A stretch of DNA of 64,000 nucleotides from Wolbachia endosymbiont (group A) of Pogonocherus hispidulus (GCF_964028195.1 NZ_OZ034750.1:1302001-1366000), one strand, 5' to 3'; numbered from the stretch's first letter, positions 17,132-28,218 are shown. Translations and numbers: made by a program. Notes: generated by a model not told the origin, from the sequence alone.

Positions 17132-18580
17132 GTATCCGTTCAGCGGAGTGGCAGAATAAGGCAGACAAGGTGATCTAAAAAGATAATCATAGAGCAAAAG
17201 TGGGGTAATATGGTAAACCTTTTAGAACTTTGCAAAAATTTACAGCAAAAAATAGAAAAGTTAGAAGCAAAGATAGAAAAACTGGAAGCAGAGATAGAAA
17301 ACTTAAGAGCAGAAAATAAAGCTTTAAAGATAGAGAATGCTGAATTAAAGGAAAGTAAATTCAAAAAACTCATCAATTCCCAGTTCAAAAGAATTATACA
17401 AAATGAAAAAGGAAAAGCCAAAAGCGAAAGAAAGATTGGTGGTCAAGTTGGGCATAAGGGTAATTATCGTGCTAAAATGGAAGCAGATGAGGTGATAAAG
17501 ATAGAGTTGTCATCTACTTGCGAATGCGGAGGGAAGATTGCAATATGCGAAAAACCATATATTCATCAGAAAGTTGATCTGCAGGAAATTAAGCCGTATG
17601 TAGTAGAGTATCAGCTAGAGCATGGCCGTTGTCGGAAGTGCGGAAAAAGAAGAAGTAGCAAATTACCAGAAGGTGTTACATCAGATACATTTGGTCCAAA
17701 AGTTAAATCGATAATTGCGGCACTCAGCGGATTTTACAAAAACTCAAAGCGTGAAGTGGCTAGTATCATAAATGACATTTTTAATTTGAACATAAGTGTT
17801 GGCAGCATATCAAATAGTGAACACAGAGTTGCATCAAAATGCGAAAAAACATATGAGCAAATCGAACAAGAGATAAGTAGGAGTAAAGTTCTACATATTG
17901 ATGAAACGAGCCATTATAACAAAGGTAAACTCGCTTGGTGTTGGATGTTTGCAAGCAATACGGCAAGTTTTGTAAGATTTACAGAATCAAGAGGAATGAA
18001 GGTTTTACAAAATAGTAAGTTCTGCAATCGCAATAGCTTGGTAGTAACTGACAGATATGCAGCATACAATTATTTTTCTGATGAAAAGAGGCAAATCTGC
18101 TGGATCAAGAGATTTTGAAACATAGTTGGAAATTTGAAGTTAAAGTTCTGGTTAAGAAACGTAGCCACTGAATTATTTGCACTAAAAAAAGCTTTACTAA
18201 AAAGTGAGATAGATGTTTTGAGGTTTGTCAGACGTGCCAGAAAGTTGCGAAAACGTACAAGGTATTACTTGAAGGAGATATTCCACCTACCTGAAGCAAT
18301 TGGAGCTTCTCGAGTTGCCAAAAATATTTTGAAATCTGAAAGAATGATGTGGAAATTTTTAGATGACCCAGAAAATATTCCAATGACAAACAACCATGCT
18401 GAGCAACAGATACGACACTATGTCATTTACCGTAAAAACTCATATTTTACACAATCACAGCGAGAAAACACATTCCTTGAGCGGATAATTTCGTTATACT
18501 TAACATGGAAACAAAGGGGGTTAAACCCTTTTCACAATCTCCTATCTATCGTTTCTTAAACCACTCTGCTGAACGGATAC
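17132..18580 (+). mobile_element. IS66-family insertion sequence, inactive
   Basis: The left end GTATCCGTTCAGCGGAGTGG (17132-17151) pairs with the right end CCACTCTGCTGAACGGATAC (18561-18580) as 20-bp terminal inverted repeats with one mismatch. A second copy of the right end lies at 18583-18602. No 8-bp target duplication is visible at the outer edges. Only the IS66 transposase is present; no accessory orfs were found. Confidence 0.88.
17210..18559 (+). pseudogene. IS66 transposase, frameshifted
   Basis: The first frame (17210-18118) has an N-terminal leucine-zipper-like coiled coil, the linker GGQVGHKGNY, a zinc-ribbon with CECGG and CRKCGKR, and the first DDE aspartates in LHIDETSHY and VVTDRYAAY. 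It stops at CWIKRF, where IS66 proteins normally continue CWAHLKRDF. The second frame (18134-18559) contains the catalytic Glu region TNNHAEQQIRHYV. At least one deletion separates them, so the enzyme is inactive. Confidence 0.88.
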
Positions 18581-18582
18581 AA

Positions 18583-18837
18583 CCACTCTGCTGAACGGAT
18601 ACCCAACGCCGCGTCGGTCGCACACGCCCGCTATTCCTATAGTGAGTAGAGTTATCTTCCCTCTTGTTTCTTTTATAACGTATTTTTAACTTACAACCGC
18701 CGCGGATAGATCCCGCTAACAAGTAGCGGGATGACGAGGTTATCGTCATACCACTGCGAACCGTCATACCGCGATTCATTCGCGGTATCTCATCCGCTAA
18801 CACATAGCGGAATGACGAATTACTTGACCTTTACAGG
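18583..18837. repeat. Duplicated IS66 end, 105-bp repeat and palindromes
   Basis: An extra 20-bp IS66 terminal repeat (18583-18602) is followed by the dispersed 105-bp repeat and then by two palindromes of the CCCGCTAACAAG and ATACCGCGATTC types. A minus-strand frame across them is only a repeat artefact. No gene here. Confidence 0.75.
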
Positions 18838-19300
18838 GATGACGGTTGTCGTTTAGCCATAAATATTTAAGAAATTTACCAAGTGAAAAAAAAGGCAAAA
18901 GAAGCCCCGTGGTTGGCTAATTACTTACATTATACTTTCAAGTATGGCGTTTTTTTATTCTAAACACTTAATAACCGCGATTCAGCTACTTTTAAATGCA
19001 ACTAACCTAAATTATAAACGTTAAGAAATTTACTAAACAGAAAAAAAGGCAAAAGAAACCCTAGGGTAGCTAGTTATTCACTATCCATTTTTTAAGTTGG
19101 CGTTTTTTTATGTTTTAAACGCTTTATAAGCGCGTTTCAGCTTATGTAGGTAGAAATTTTATAAAGACATAAGGTGCACATAGTGCAAAAAATTAAACAT
19201 GATACGCCAGATACGTGAGTTTTTTTGTCATTTAATCTGTACAGAGAAGATAAATAAATAGCTTCAGTCTCATGATAAGGGGACTGGCGGAGTTTGTCAA
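18838..19300 (-). repeat. Long dispersed repeat LR, copy B (diverged)
   Basis: Homologous to copies A and C but with many substitutions and small indels. It lies directly 3' of gltX and has the same orientation relative to that gene as A has to tldD. The head keeps TTGACA-N17-TATCAT and the two internal GCCTTTTTT blocks. Reading frames are not preserved. Confidence 0.75.
19272..19300 (-). promoter_or_regulatory. Near-consensus promoter at the head of LR copy B
   Basis: On the minus strand TTGACA (19295-19300), 17 bases, TATCAT (19272-19277). It survives although the rest of this copy has diverged, which hints at selection or at least recent function. Confidence 0.6.
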
Positions 19301-19318
19301 GGAATTTTCTTATTTTAT

Positions 19319-20680
19319 TTAAATTGCTTGTAACCTTCTTATACACTCATCTTTACCAAGAATCACCATTATATCAATGATTCCAGGTGCATCCATTACT
19401 CCAGTTATGGGAGCACGTAATGAGTGGTATACACCGCTTATTTTCATATCATGTGATTTTGCAAATTCCTTGATCTGAGAAGATAAAAAACCTTTATTCC
19501 AATTTTCATCACCGATCTTTGACAGAAATGATGCGAGTAACTTAATTATATTGAGGTTAGATTTGACAACTTGATGAGCTTCTTCGCTTAAATCAAGCGG
19601 TGGGTCTTGAATATAAAATTTTGCTAAATCCAGCAGTTCAGTCAGGTAATTTGCCCTTTTTTTTAGTTCCATTAGTCCTTGCAGTAAATAGCTCTTTTTC
19701 CTGTCAGTTAGAGTATTTTCTCCAAGTATTAGAGCCAGAATATCCTCATTGCTCATGTTATTAATATAATGGTTATTCAAATGTTCCAGTTTTTTAAAAT
19801 CGAGCCGTGCAGGTGAACGACCGATGTTTTCTAAATTAAACCACTCTATTGCTTGCTCATCGCTAATAATCTCATCGTTGCCGTGACTCCAGCCAAGTCT
19901 CAGCAAGTAATTACGCATCGCTTTTGGCAATATTCCCATCTTTTCATAATCGCAAACGCTTGTGGCACCATGCCTTTTGGATAGCTTATTCCCATCTTCC
20001 CCATGGATAAGCGGCACATGTGCAAAGCGTGGAATGTCAAAATCAAGAGCCTGGTATATTAGCAGCTGTTTAAAGGTATTAGTGAGATGGTCAGAGCCAC
20101 GTATTACATCAGTTATTCCAGCATCATGATCGTCAACCACTACGGCAAAAATATATGTTGGAGTGTTATCAGAGCGTAAGATCACTATATCATCAAGCTG
20201 CTCGCTACTTACTTTGATTTGGCCGTATATTTTATCATCAATGACGATCTCTTGCGAGTCTGGCACTTTAAAGCGGACAACAGGCTTTACGTTTGATGTC
20301 ACACTAATACATTTGTGCTTATATATTTTTCCTTCTTCTCTCGCTTTTATTTTCTTTTCTGCAACTTTATCCTCAGGGCAATAACAGTGATACGCCCTAC
20401 CCTTCTCAACTAAAAGGTTTGCTACTTCTTTATGCCGCTCTATTCTTTTTGACTGATATACTATTTCCCCATCATAGCTCACACCGAGCCATTTTAGCCC
20501 TTCTATAATTGCATCAATTGCTTCTTGTGTTGAACGTTTTCTGTCGGTGTCTTCAATCCTTAGCAAAAACCTGCCACCATGATGCTTTGCATGGAGCCAA
20601 TTAAATAAAGCTGTACGAGCCCCACCAATATGCAAAAACCCTGTTGGTGATGGAGCGAATCTAGTGACTACGTCTAGCAT
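19319..20680 (-). CDS. gltX: Glutamyl-tRNA synthetase
   Basis: Class I aminoacyl-tRNA synthetase that charges tRNA-Glu and, in many alphaproteobacteria, also tRNA-Gln. The 453 residues start MLDVVTRFAPSPTG. The HIGH motif is HIGG at 17-20 and the KMSKS motif is KLSKRHG in the middle. The zinc-type insert shows CYCPED near residue 100. Rickettsiales usually carry two gltX copies; this window holds one. The ATG at 20680 is well supported. Confidence 0.95.
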   Translation of the reverse strand: MLDVVTRFAPSPTGFLHIGGARTALFNWLHAKHHGGRFLLRIEDTDRKRSTQEAIDAIIEGLKWLGVSYDGEIVYQSKRIERHKEVANLLVEKGRAYHCYCPEDKVAEKKIKAREEGKIYKHKCISVTSNVKPVVRFKVPDSQEIVIDDKIYGQIKVSSEQLDDIVILRSDNTPTYIFAVVVDDHDAGITDVIRGSDHLTNTFKQLLIYQALDFDIPRFAHVPLIHGEDGNKLSKRHGATSVCDYEKMGILPKAMRNYLLRLGWSHGNDEIISDEQAIEWFNLENIGRSPARLDFKKLEHLNNHYINNMSNEDILALILGENTLTDRKKSYLLQGLMELKKRANYLTELLDLAKFYIQDPPLDLSEEAHQVVKSNLNIIKLLASFLSKIGDENWNKGFLSSQIKEFAKSHDMKISGVYHSLRAPITGVMDAPGIIDIMVILGKDECIRRLQAI

Positions 20681-20779
20681 GTTATTGTTACAGTAAAGTA
20701 TAGGCTATGATACCCAAAATCTACGTTTGTAACAATGTAGAATTACTATAAATTATTTATCCTGAGAGATTAAATTTTC

Positions 20780-20808
20780 TTTATTTTTAATAAATCGTGT
20801 TGTATAAT
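20780..20808 (+). promoter_or_regulatory. Possible promoter of the small ankyrin-like gene
   Basis: TATAAT at 20803-20808 with a weak TTTATT 17 bases upstream, 30 bases before the ATG. Confidence 0.35.
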
Positions 20809-20837
20809 TTATTATTGGTTAAGTAGTTAGGTAAGTT

Positions 20838-21557
20838 ATGGGTGAACTTGTAGATATAGCAAAATTGCTTTCAGATAATGAAGCTAATATCAATTGGCAT
20901 TACACCGGCCCATTTGATAAAACAAAACAAAGAATTAGGGGAGATAATCTCCTGCATTTAGCTGCAAAAACAGGAAACGTTGATAAGTTTTTATCTATTT
21001 TCAAGAAAAGTGTTGAAAGTAATGTTCACTTGTTAGAGTACAATAAAGATCATGAAAATCCATTTCATATAGCAGCAGAAATGGGGATATTACCAAGTGT
21101 AGTAAAAGGAATATTCAAGCATTTGGAGTCTGAAAAAACTAACCCAAATTGTGATCCGAAAAAATTAGAAAATGTCAAGAATTATGTTAAAGAGGCATTG
21201 TGCAATAGATGTGCGCTAGATAAATCTAAAAAGACTCCTCTTGATTGGGTTAGTAAAACAGTTAGGAAAGAAATAAAAGAAATTGCAGGCATAAAGGACA
21301 GTCTTATATGTAATCAGAAGTTTCGCCTATGCTTATATATAGTAGGAGCGATAGCATGTATTGCTGCTTTATGTTTGTCTTTATACTTTTTATTTTTAGT
21401 TTCTCAGTCTCTTGCATTGGCTTCGATGGCTGGAATAATTTCTGGTGGGGCTGCGTATCTGTCAGGCAAAGTATTTAGTGAGATACATGACTTGCATGAC
21501 GTGAGCACTCCAATGGACAATATTAGTAATGAAGGTCTTGCAAGGGTGAATGTCTGA
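20838..21557 (+). CDS. Small ankyrin-like protein with membrane hairpin
   Basis: 239 residues. Two ankyrin-like helices-turn-helices can be read: GDNLLHLAAKTGNVDKFLSI near residue 35 and PFHIAAEMGILPSVVKGIF near 75. Residues 165-205 contain two hydrophobic segments, followed by a short hydrophilic end. The layout (ankyrin part, then paired spans) matches the larger protein at 9.2-10.8 kb without obvious sequence identity. Function unknown. Confidence 0.65.
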   Translation: MGELVDIAKLLSDNEANINWHYTGPFDKTKQRIRGDNLLHLAAKTGNVDKFLSIFKKSVESNVHLLEYNKDHENPFHIAAEMGILPSVVKGIFKHLESEKTNPNCDPKKLENVKNYVKEALCNRCALDKSKKTPLDWVSKTVRKEIKEIAGIKDSLICNQKFRLCLYIVGAIACIAALCLSLYFLFLVSQSLALASMAGIISGGAAYLSGKVFSEIHDLHDVSTPMDNISNEGLARVNV

Positions 21558-21594
21558 CATATAACAAAAAGTTGCAGGCAATGATATAGAAATT

Positions 21595-21617
21595 TACTTT
21601 CTCAAGCTAAGAAAGTA
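21595..21617. promoter_or_regulatory. Inverted repeat upstream of pccA
   Basis: TACTTTCT, 7 bases, AGAAAGTA, ending 10 bases before the ATG. It could be an operator or a leader hairpin; nothing more can be said. Confidence 0.3.
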
Positions 21618-21627
21618 TACTGATAAG

Positions 21628-23607
21628 ATGACAGAAAAGAAGTACAGTAAGATTTTAATAGCAAACAGAGGGGAGATTGCCTGCAGGATTATCAGGACTG
21701 CTCGTAGGATGGGTATATCTTGTGTATGCGTATATTCGGATGCAGATGTAAATTCTGTGCATGTAAGACAAGCAGATGAGTCAAGATATATCGGCCCTTC
21801 GCCTTCTTGCCTCAGTTATTTAAATATTGAAAAAATATGCGAGGTAGCAGTTGAAACAGGCGCGCAGGCAGTTCATCCTGGCTATGGTTTTTTAGCAGAA
21901 AATCCAGATTTTCCACGTGCTCTTCAAAAACATAATATAGATTTCATCGGTCCCAGTGCAGAAACAATAGAAGTTACAGCTAATAAAATCACAGCAAAAG
22001 AAGCGGCAAAAAAAGCTGGAGTGAATGTAGTGCCAGGATATATGGGTAAGATCAGCGATGCTGCCCACGCAGCTCAAGTTGCTGAAGAGGTTGGTTTTCC
22101 CGTTATGCTCAAAGCTGCATCAGGCGGTGGTGGCAAAGGAATGCGAATTGTAAATTCCAAAAAAGAAATTGAACTAGCGTTTACATCAGCAACAAATGAG
22201 GCAGAAAAAAGTTTCAAGGATGGCAGCATCTTTATAGAGAAATATATAGAGTTACCAAGACATATTGAAATACAAATCATAGCAGATAAATATGGCAATA
22301 TAGTGTGTCTTGGAGAAAGGGAATGCTCGATACAAAGGAATAATCAGAAAATAATAGAAGAAACTCCAAGTCCATTCATTAGTGAAGAAGTAAGACAAAA
22401 AATGTATGTCCAATGTGTTTCTTTAGCAAAACAAGTTGGTTATTTTTCAGCAGGCACTGTTGAGTTTGTTGTAGATAAAGACCAAAACTTCTATTTTCTT
22501 GAGGTAAATACGAGATTGCAAGTTGAGCATCCAGTAACAGAATTTATAACTGGAATAGACATAGTAGAAGAAATGATTAGAACTTCCTGTGGAGAGAAAT
22601 TGAGATTCAATCAGGATGATATTAAACTTACTGGTTCTGCAATAGAAAGTAGAATTTGCGCTGAAGACCCATCAAAGAAATTTTTCCCTTCCAGCGGAAG
22701 AATAAAATATTACGATAAACTGGATGAAAATGATTATGTAAGAATAGATGATGGAGTTGCTGCAGGTTCAGAAATTAGCACGTTCTATGACTCAATGATT
22801 GCAAAAGTTATAACATATGGAAAAGATAGAGTAGAAGCGATCAGTAGAATGCAAAAAGCATTGTCTGAATGCTATATAGAAGGAGTAACAAATAATATAG
22901 AATTTCTAGAATCCATCTTCCATCACCCAAATTTTATTGCAGCAAAGCTCCACACGAGATTCATTCCAGACCATTACCCTAGTGGGTTTCACGACGATTT
23001 TGTTACAGAAGAGTATATTAAAATATTTATTTTCACTGCGTTATATGTTCATTTGGAAAATGAAGAAAAGTACCACAATCAACCAGTGAATGAAACGCTT
23101 GTAGTTGTAATAAATGACAATGAGTACTCTGTAAACGCAAAGTACCAAGATAATACATTAATAACAATATACAATCATAACACATATTCTGTAGTAGGTA
23201 AGTGGAAATCAAGTCATAAGTTACTATATATTACAATTAATGATGATGCTGATATAACATTTAAAGTAGAAAAACAAGGCAGCAAATACTTCATAAGACA
23301 TGCAGGCATGAAAGCTGAGTGTTGTATATTTAAACCTCATGTAGCTGAATTAAGTAAGTTAATGCTAAACAATGAAACAGAAGGGATTTCAGCAGATGCC
23401 GTAAGATCCCCAATATCTGGTTTATTAGTTAAATTACACGTAAATGTAGGAGATCAGGTGGAAATAGGACAACCTTTATTTGTGGTGGAGGCAATGAAAA
23501 TGGAAAATATTATATGCGCTGAAGCAGCAATGGTGATAAAAAATATTCCCGTTCAAGAAGGAAAAAATGTGCAGATTGGTGATGTAGTATTAGCTCTGCT
23601 TTCTTAA
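21628..23607 (+). CDS. pccA: Propionyl-CoA carboxylase alpha (biotin) subunit
   Basis: Carboxylates biotin with ATP and bicarbonate; the beta subunit then transfers CO2 to propionyl-CoA. The biotin carboxylase domain fills residues 1-450, with GGGGKGMRI for ATP binding and the [14 protein letters not shown] active site. A variable linker and the biotinyl domain follow, with Lys624 in EAMKMEN. The 659-residue length fits PccA. The gene for the beta subunit is not in this window. A short inverted repeat (21595-21617) precedes the start. Confidence 0.92.
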   Translation: MTEKKYSKILIANRGEIACRIIRTARRMGISCVCVYSDADVNSVHVRQADESRYIGPSPSCLSYLNIEKICEVAVETGAQAVHPGYGFLAENPDFPRALQKHNIDFIGPSAETIEVTANKITAKEAAKKAGVNVVPGYMGKISDAAHAAQVAEEVGFPVMLKAASGGGGKGMRIVNSKKEIELAFTSATNEAEKSFKDGSIFIEKYIELPRHIEIQIIADKYGNIVCLGERECSIQRNNQKIIEETPSPFISEEVRQKMYVQCVSLAKQVGYFSAGTVEFVVDKDQNFYFLEVNTRLQVEHPVTEFITGIDIVEEMIRTSCGEKLRFNQDDIKLTGSAIESRICAEDPSKKFFPSSGRIKYYDKLDENDYVRIDDGVAAGSEISTFYDSMIAKVITYGKDRVEAISRMQKALSECYIEGVTNNIEFLESIFHHPNFIAAKLHTRFIPDHYPSGFHDDFVTEEYIKIFIFTALYVHLENEEKYHNQPVNETLVVVINDNEYSVNAKYQDNTLITIYNHNTYSVVGKWKSSHKLLYITINDDADITFKVEKQGSKYFIRHAGMKAECCIFKPHVAELSKLMLNNETEGISADAVRSPISGLLVKLHVNVGDQVEIGQPLFVVEAMKMENIICAEAAMVIKNIPVQEGKNVQIGDVVLALLS

Positions 23608-24612
23608 ATAACACAAGAAGTATAAACTTGACCCAAACAAGATAAATGAAAACACTTGATGAGCTATGGCAATGGCTATTGGTATGTGCAATAATAGAGT
23701 AATTACACCCAAAATGATCTGAATGACGACGGAGAGCAGCATAATATATACTGGTTTTACGCTAGCATTTTTTACTGTGAGTATTACTACCAAAGCTAGT
23801 ATTAGCAATGCCAGTGCTCGATGTATAAATTGCACTGTCGCTCTGTTCTCAAAGATATTCAGCCATATAGGGTGTAAGAAAAATAAATCTTCTGGAACGA
23901 CTTGTCCATCCATTAGTGGAAAGGTATTGTAAATCAAACCAGCATTTAATCCCGCAACAAACGCACCGAAAATTATTTGTATTACAATTAGGGCCAAAAT
24001 CATCCCTGTGTAGTATAGAGTGTCACTACTAATCTTAAGTTTAGTTTGCTTTGGCCTGATTTGGTAATCAAAAAATTGATATGACAATAATGCAAAGATA
24101 ATTAATGCTAATAATAAGTGAAGTGCAAGCCTATAGTGGCTAACATGAGGTTCAGTTACTAAACCACTTTTAACCATATACCAACCAGCAAAAGCTTGTA
24201 AAGCTCCAAATAATAATGCCATAAATAGCCTTATTACTGCCTTTTTAGATATTTTTCTTCTTAATGTAAAATATATAAATGGCAGGACAAAAACTAAACC
24301 TGTTAGTCTTGCAATTAATCTATGCACATACTCTATTAAGTATATAGCGCGAAACTCCTCCATACTCATACCATAGTTAAGTGCTTTATATTCAGGTGTA
24401 GCTTCGTATTTTAATTTTTCTTGTAGCCAATCTTGTCCACTCAGTGGTGGCAATGTTCCAGTGATGGGTTTCCACTCCGTGATTGACAATCCTGCTTTTG
24501 AAAGTCTGGTAAATCCACCAATCCCCACCATGAGAATTACCATAATACAGCAGAGAAAAAGCCAAATAGCTACAGGTTTTGCTTCCATAAACCATGCTGA
24601 GTTTTGTTCCAT
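23590..24612 (-). CDS. ctaA: Heme A synthase (Cox15/CtaA)
   Basis: Oxidises heme O to heme A for cytochrome oxidase. The protein has about eight hydrophobic spans. Conserved segments include [20 protein letters not shown] (type 2 family), EYVHRLIAR with a heme-ligand His, and later histidines in HYRLALH, FIHRALA and HQVFSF. The 340-residue length is normal. The start at 24612 lies inside the end of the glycosyltransferase gene; a Met at 24588 is an alternative. The end overlaps the convergent pccA end by 18 bases. Confidence 0.93.
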   Translation of the reverse strand: MEQNSAWFMEAKPVAIWLFLCCIMVILMVGIGGFTRLSKAGLSITEWKPITGTLPPLSGQDWLQEKLKYEATPEYKALNYGMSMEEFRAIYLIEYVHRLIARLTGLVFVLPFIYFTLRRKISKKAVIRLFMALLFGALQAFAGWYMVKSGLVTEPHVSHYRLALHLLLALIIFALLSYQFFDYQIRPKQTKLKISSDTLYYTGMILALIVIQIIFGAFVAGLNAGLIYNTFPLMDGQVVPEDLFFLHPIWLNIFENRATVQFIHRALALLILALVVILTVKNASVKPVYIMLLSVVIQIILGVITLLLHIPIAIAIAHQVFSFILFGSSLYFLCYLRKQS

Positions 24613-26177
24613 CGCTCAGGGTAAAGAATAAATTCCCACAAGGCAAGAAAAGCTGCAACACTATGTAGCAGACTATAGACCGGAAAAAATATCGATACTA
24701 TATAAAAATAAAAAGGCATCTTTTGCTGTCTGACAGCTATTACCAAAAGAATCAGGTTAGTAACGTATACCACTACAAAGTAGTACAAAAATAATTCATT
24801 TAAAACTTTAGTTAATATCAATGAAAGCAGTAAAAATGGAGTAGTAAAAAATATAAAAGCTGCAGAGCCAACAAAAAGATTCAATAGCAAAATTCCCTTA
24901 AATCCGGTGTGTTTATAAAGTGACTTTATATTTTTTAAATGAACAATATAAGTTTGCATATAGCCTTTGATCCAGCGCGCTCTTTGCTTAATCCAAGCAA
25001 ATACAGCAATTGGTGACTCTTCCAATGTTTCCGAGTCAATCATCCTGGTTTTATATCCCATTTGCGCAAGTCTCAAACCGAGGTCAGCATCTTCGGTAAC
25101 ACTATAAGCATCCCAGAAAAACAATTTTTTTAGAATTTTTACTGAAAAATGATTACTGCTACCACCCAAAGGCATTGGCATGTTCATTTTTTGGAATCCA
25201 GGCAATAAGTATTGAAACCAGTTCATATACTCCAGAGAAAAGGATTTTGTGAGAAAATTATAATCACAATTATAGTAATTTAATTTCGCCTGTACACAGG
25301 CTAACTTATCGTCGCCCTTATTAAATTCAATTAGTGCTTTTTTTAACTGCAATGGGTCTGGTTTATCGTCCGCATCATATATTACTGCATACTTTCCTCT
25401 AGCAAAGCTCATAGCATAATTGCATGACTTGGCTTTTGTTCTAGGCAAAGAATGAGGCACTTTTATTACTTCAAAATACTGCGGTAAAGTGTACTTTTCT
25501 ATAGCTGCTAACGTTTCCTGGTCATCACTTTCTACCTGAAGCTTCACATCTAATTTTGATTGTGGATAATCCAAACTTTCAATGCTTTCGATCAATTGCT
25601 CTATTACTGCATTTTCTTTAAAAGCAGGCAATAAAATAGTATATATAGGAAAATCTTCTTCATTCAGCTTACTATAATCCACTTTTTGGTTGGAGGTTTC
25701 ACATAAGTTAAAAATTGTAGCTATAAACTTGAATAAATAACTAGAACATCCGATTATAAATATCAACATCAAAGCAAAATATGTATATTTCTCTGTTAGT
25801 GTTAAAATTGAAGTTACAATAAAGAAAGAAGCAAAAAATATTGAGCTTAGTTTAATGCTTTTAGCTGAAAAATTAGCATTCTTGTAATATAAGTAGTTGC
25901 TTGCAAATTCTGAAATACCAAAGTGCGAGTTAAGAAGATTTAAAATCTGTTCGCTATCCACTTTTATTAATACACAGTCAATACCGTAATGAGCTTCGAC
26001 CCAACGGTTGACATCTCGGCTTGTGTCTTCAACCATAAAAAAAGTAGTATCATTTAATTTTTGCCAAGGAATTATATTAAATTTATAGTAAAAAAGTTTC
26101 TCTTGCTCTTTGCACAAACTAGAATCAAACTTAATTTTTTCTACATTATCAGCTTGAAGTATAGGCAATTGTTGCAT
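24570..26177 (-). CDS. Family 2 glycosyltransferase, membrane-bound
   Basis: Processive-type GT2 enzyme of unknown product. Residues 1-90 resemble the N-terminal domain of type II secretion ATPases (MshEN-like). Two spans lie at about 107-128 and 133-152. The GT-A domain has [11 protein letters not shown], the D-x-D type site [11 protein letters not shown], the second acidic motif [11 protein letters not shown], and the QxxRW acceptor motif KQRARW. Three or more spans end the 535-residue protein. It follows atpF by 5 bases and overlaps ctaA, so it appears to be transcribed with the F0 genes. Confidence 0.82.
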   Translation of the reverse strand: MQQLPILQADNVEKIKFDSSLCKEQEKLFYYKFNIIPWQKLNDTTFFMVEDTSRDVNRWVEAHYGIDCVLIKVDSEQILNLLNSHFGISEFASNYLYYKNANFSAKSIKLSSIFFASFFIVTSILTLTEKYTYFALMLIFIIGCSSYLFKFIATIFNLCETSNQKVDYSKLNEEDFPIYTILLPAFKENAVIEQLIESIESLDYPQSKLDVKLQVESDDQETLAAIEKYTLPQYFEVIKVPHSLPRTKAKSCNYAMSFARGKYAVIYDADDKPDPLQLKKALIEFNKGDDKLACVQAKLNYYNCDYNFLTKSFSLEYMNWFQYLLPGFQKMNMPMPLGGSSNHFSVKILKKLFFWDAYSVTEDADLGLRLAQMGYKTRMIDSETLEESPIAVFAWIKQRARWIKGYMQTYIVHLKNIKSLYKHTGFKGILLLNLFVGSAAFIFFTTPFLLLSLILTKVLNELFLYYFVVVYVTNLILLVIAVRQQKMPFYFYIVSIFFPVYSLLHSVAAFLALWEFILYPERWNKTQHGLWKQNL

Positions 26178-26182
26178 TAAAC

Positions 26183-26659
26183 CTAATGCAATTTTTTATT
26201 TAAGTCACGTGAAAATGAAGATATGACCTCGCTACTACGCTTATCATCTTTACGTTCATGCATTATTTTTTTTACAGCATCAGCAGCTATATTCGCTGTG
26301 TTAGCCTGTAAATCTCCAAGAGCTTTTTCAACTTGGTCAGTGACTTTCTTCAAGTTAGAATGGGCATTGTCATCTAATGTCTGATCTAGCTGCTGTCTAT
26401 TGTGCTTAATGATACTATTAGCTTTATCAAGTGCTTCATTCATCATTTTATTAACTTCTGCATCTAATTTTTTGTATTTTTCAGAAGATTTTTTGTAATA
26501 CTCCAACATATCTTTTCTGAATTTTTCAGTTTCTTCACTTGAAAATTTGCTTTTGTTACGCTTATTGTTAAGCGCATTTTTTATCACTTTCTTTAGCAAT
26601 TTATACGAAAGGACAAAACTTACCAAGAAGGCAAGACCGATAATCAGTGATGTAGACAT
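26183..26659 (-). CDS. atpF: ATP synthase F0 subunit b
   Basis: Peripheral-stalk subunit. A single N-terminal span (residues 3-22) is followed by a long, charged coiled coil. Sequence similarity to b subunits is weak, as usual; the call rests on its place after the b' gene, its 158-residue length and its topology. It is 8 bases downstream of the b' gene. Confidence 0.8.
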   Translation of the reverse strand: MSTSLIIGLAFLVSFVLSYKLLKKVIKNALNNKRNKSKFSSEETEKFRKDMLEYYKKSSEKYKKLDAEVNKMMNEALDKANSIIKHNRQQLDQTLDDNAHSNLKKVTDQVEKALGDLQANTANIAADAVKKIMHERKDDKRSSEVISSFSRDLNKKLH

Positions 26660-26667
26660 AAAAACCC

Positions 26668-27147
26668 CTAAAATTCTTTGGACACCAAGTCAGCAACAAA
26701 CTCCTCTTCAATTTCAGAATTGGTCAATTTAGTATAATAAATTAAAGCAATACTAGTAGCCATTTGTTTTAACTGATCAGTATATTCAGATTTAAATTCT
26801 GCCACTTTTTCTTCAATAAGCTTGCTCTTTTTTTTGTCTTCCTCTTCTAATATATTCTTAACATTAGCTCTCATTTCTTCTACCTGAGCAAGTGCATCAT
26901 CTATGATTTTTTTTGCCTGTATTCTAGCTTGGTTTAAAGCGGCATTATATTTGGCAATCTGATCTTCCGTAAGTCTTAAAAGATGAACAGAACTATTAAA
27001 AGAACCCAATACTTCTTTACTTCTAGTGCTTATTATTTCATCTAACTTTGGTAAAAATAAACAACTTACTACGAAAAAAAGTGAAGAGAAAAAAATTAAA
27101 AACCAAAAAACTTGAGAAAAGAAGGTTGAAACATCAAGCTGTGGCAT
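26668..27147 (-). CDS. atpG: ATP synthase F0 subunit b'
   Basis: Second b-type stalk subunit, found in alphaproteobacteria as a b/b' heterodimer. The start MPQLDVSTFFSQVFWFLIFF is characteristic. The span covers about residues 10-30, then LPKLDEIISTR and a coiled coil that lasts to the end (159 residues). It lies 3 bases after atpE and forms part of the atpB-atpE-b'-b series. Confidence 0.88.
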   Translation of the reverse strand: MPQLDVSTFFSQVFWFLIFFSSLFFVVSCLFLPKLDEIISTRSKEVLGSFNSSVHLLRLTEDQIAKYNAALNQARIQAKKIIDDALAQVEEMRANVKNILEEEDKKKSKLIEEKVAEFKSEYTDQLKQMATSIALIYYTKLTNSEIEEEFVADLVSKEF

Positions 27148-27150
27148 GTG

Positions 27151-27378
27151 TTAAGCAGCAAATATTAATAACATTGCAAGTACAAACGCAAGCAATCCCA
27201 TGATTTCAACCATGGCAGCACCAATATAAACGTAACTTTTCATTTTACCTTCTGATTCAGGGTTTCTCGCAATCCCATTTAACATAGCAGAGAAGATATT
27301 AGCTATACCTAAACCAGCACCGAGCATTCCAAACACAGCTAAACCAATTGCTATAAATTTTAAAGCTACTAAATCCAT
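27151..27378 (-). CDS. atpE: ATP synthase F0 subunit c
   Basis: 75-residue proteolipid of the rotor ring. Two spans flank the polar loop ARNPE; the proton-binding carboxylate is Glu58 in GAAMVEIMGLL. Length and motif are standard. Confidence 0.96.
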   Translation of the reverse strand: MDLVALKFIAIGLAVFGMLGAGLGIANIFSAMLNGIARNPESEGKMKSYVYIGAAMVEIMGLLAFVLAMLLIFAA

Positions 27379-27437
27379 ATATTACCTTTAATTATTTCTT
27401 TATAATATAATTGTAAAATATTCTACAAGGAAGTCAA

Positions 27438-28163
27438 TTACTTTACTGCATCTGACAAATATACACATGTTAATATAGTAAATATATAAGCTTGTAAAAT
27501 TGCAACAAATACTTCAAATCCTATCAATGCAATTATGAACAAAAACGGCGCAGGAGTGAGAAATATGTTCATATTTACAATAAACCCTGCTATCACTTTG
27601 ATGATTGTATGACCAGCAATCATATTTGCTGCAAGCCTTATTGATAGGCTAATCGGCCTTACTAAATAAGCAAACAACTTAATAATAATTATTATAGGTG
27701 CAAGCCACGAAGGAGTTCCTTTTGGTAGCAATATGCGTAAAAATTCTACTCCCCTTTCTTTAAATCCAACAATCGTTATATAAGTAAAAACTACCATCGA
27801 TAAAGCGAAGGTGACTATCACATGACTTGTGACCGTGAAACTATAAGGAAGAACACCAACCAAATTACATGATAAAATGAAAATAAACACTGTAAATATC
27901 AATGGAATGTGCTGCAAGCCTTTGCTTCCAGTGTTATTTTCTATTATTGAAATAACAAAATCATATACATACTCAACTGCAGCTTGCAAATATCCTGGTA
28001 TTACTGACCCCTTCTTTATTCCAAAAAGCAAAAAGAGTATCACCAGTATCACCGAAATCATCGTGAAAAGAGATGAATTGGTAAAGCTTACGTTATACCC
28101 AAATAACCTAGGTAACTCTATTATTGTATATACTTTAAACTGTTCCAGTGGATTTAATGCCAT
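27438..28163 (-). CDS. atpB: ATP synthase F0 subunit a
   Basis: Proton-channel subunit, 241 residues with five to six spans. The essential Arg is in [12 protein letters not shown], and the C-terminal span contains [13 protein letters not shown] as in other a subunits. It is the first gene of the F0 cluster. The F1 genes are absent from this window, as in other Rickettsiales where F0 and F1 genes are apart. Confidence 0.95.
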   Translation of the reverse strand: MALNPLEQFKVYTIIELPRLFGYNVSFTNSSLFTMISVILVILFLLFGIKKGSVIPGYLQAAVEYVYDFVISIIENNTGSKGLQHIPLIFTVFIFILSCNLVGVLPYSFTVTSHVIVTFALSMVVFTYITIVGFKERGVEFLRILLPKGTPSWLAPIIIIIKLFAYLVRPISLSIRLAANMIAGHTIIKVIAGFIVNMNIFLTPAPFLFIIALIGFEVFVAILQAYIFTILTCVYLSDAVK

Positions 28164-28189
28164 TTTAATCTGAACTATAAACAGTAAAT

Positions 28190-28218
28190 AAAGTATGAAT
28201 TTTATAGGACAAAGTCAA
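28190..28218 (-). promoter_or_regulatory. Possible promoter of the F0 cluster
   Basis: On the minus strand TTGACT, 17 bases, TACTTT, ending about 27 bases before the atpB ATG. The -10 box is poor, so confidence is limited. Confidence 0.4.

Noticed and set aside
17132..18580. 8-bp target duplication around IS66
   Set aside because: The flanks (ctatcacg on the left, ccaacgcc on the right) do not match in direct orientation.
18546..18803. Minus-strand frame of 85 codons
   Set aside because: It runs through the IS66 end, the 105-bp repeat and palindromes; composition and position show that it is a repeat artefact.
19137..19346. 69-codon minus-strand frame at the head of LR copy B
   Set aside because: The frame is broken by stops in copies A and C, so the coding potential is not conserved.
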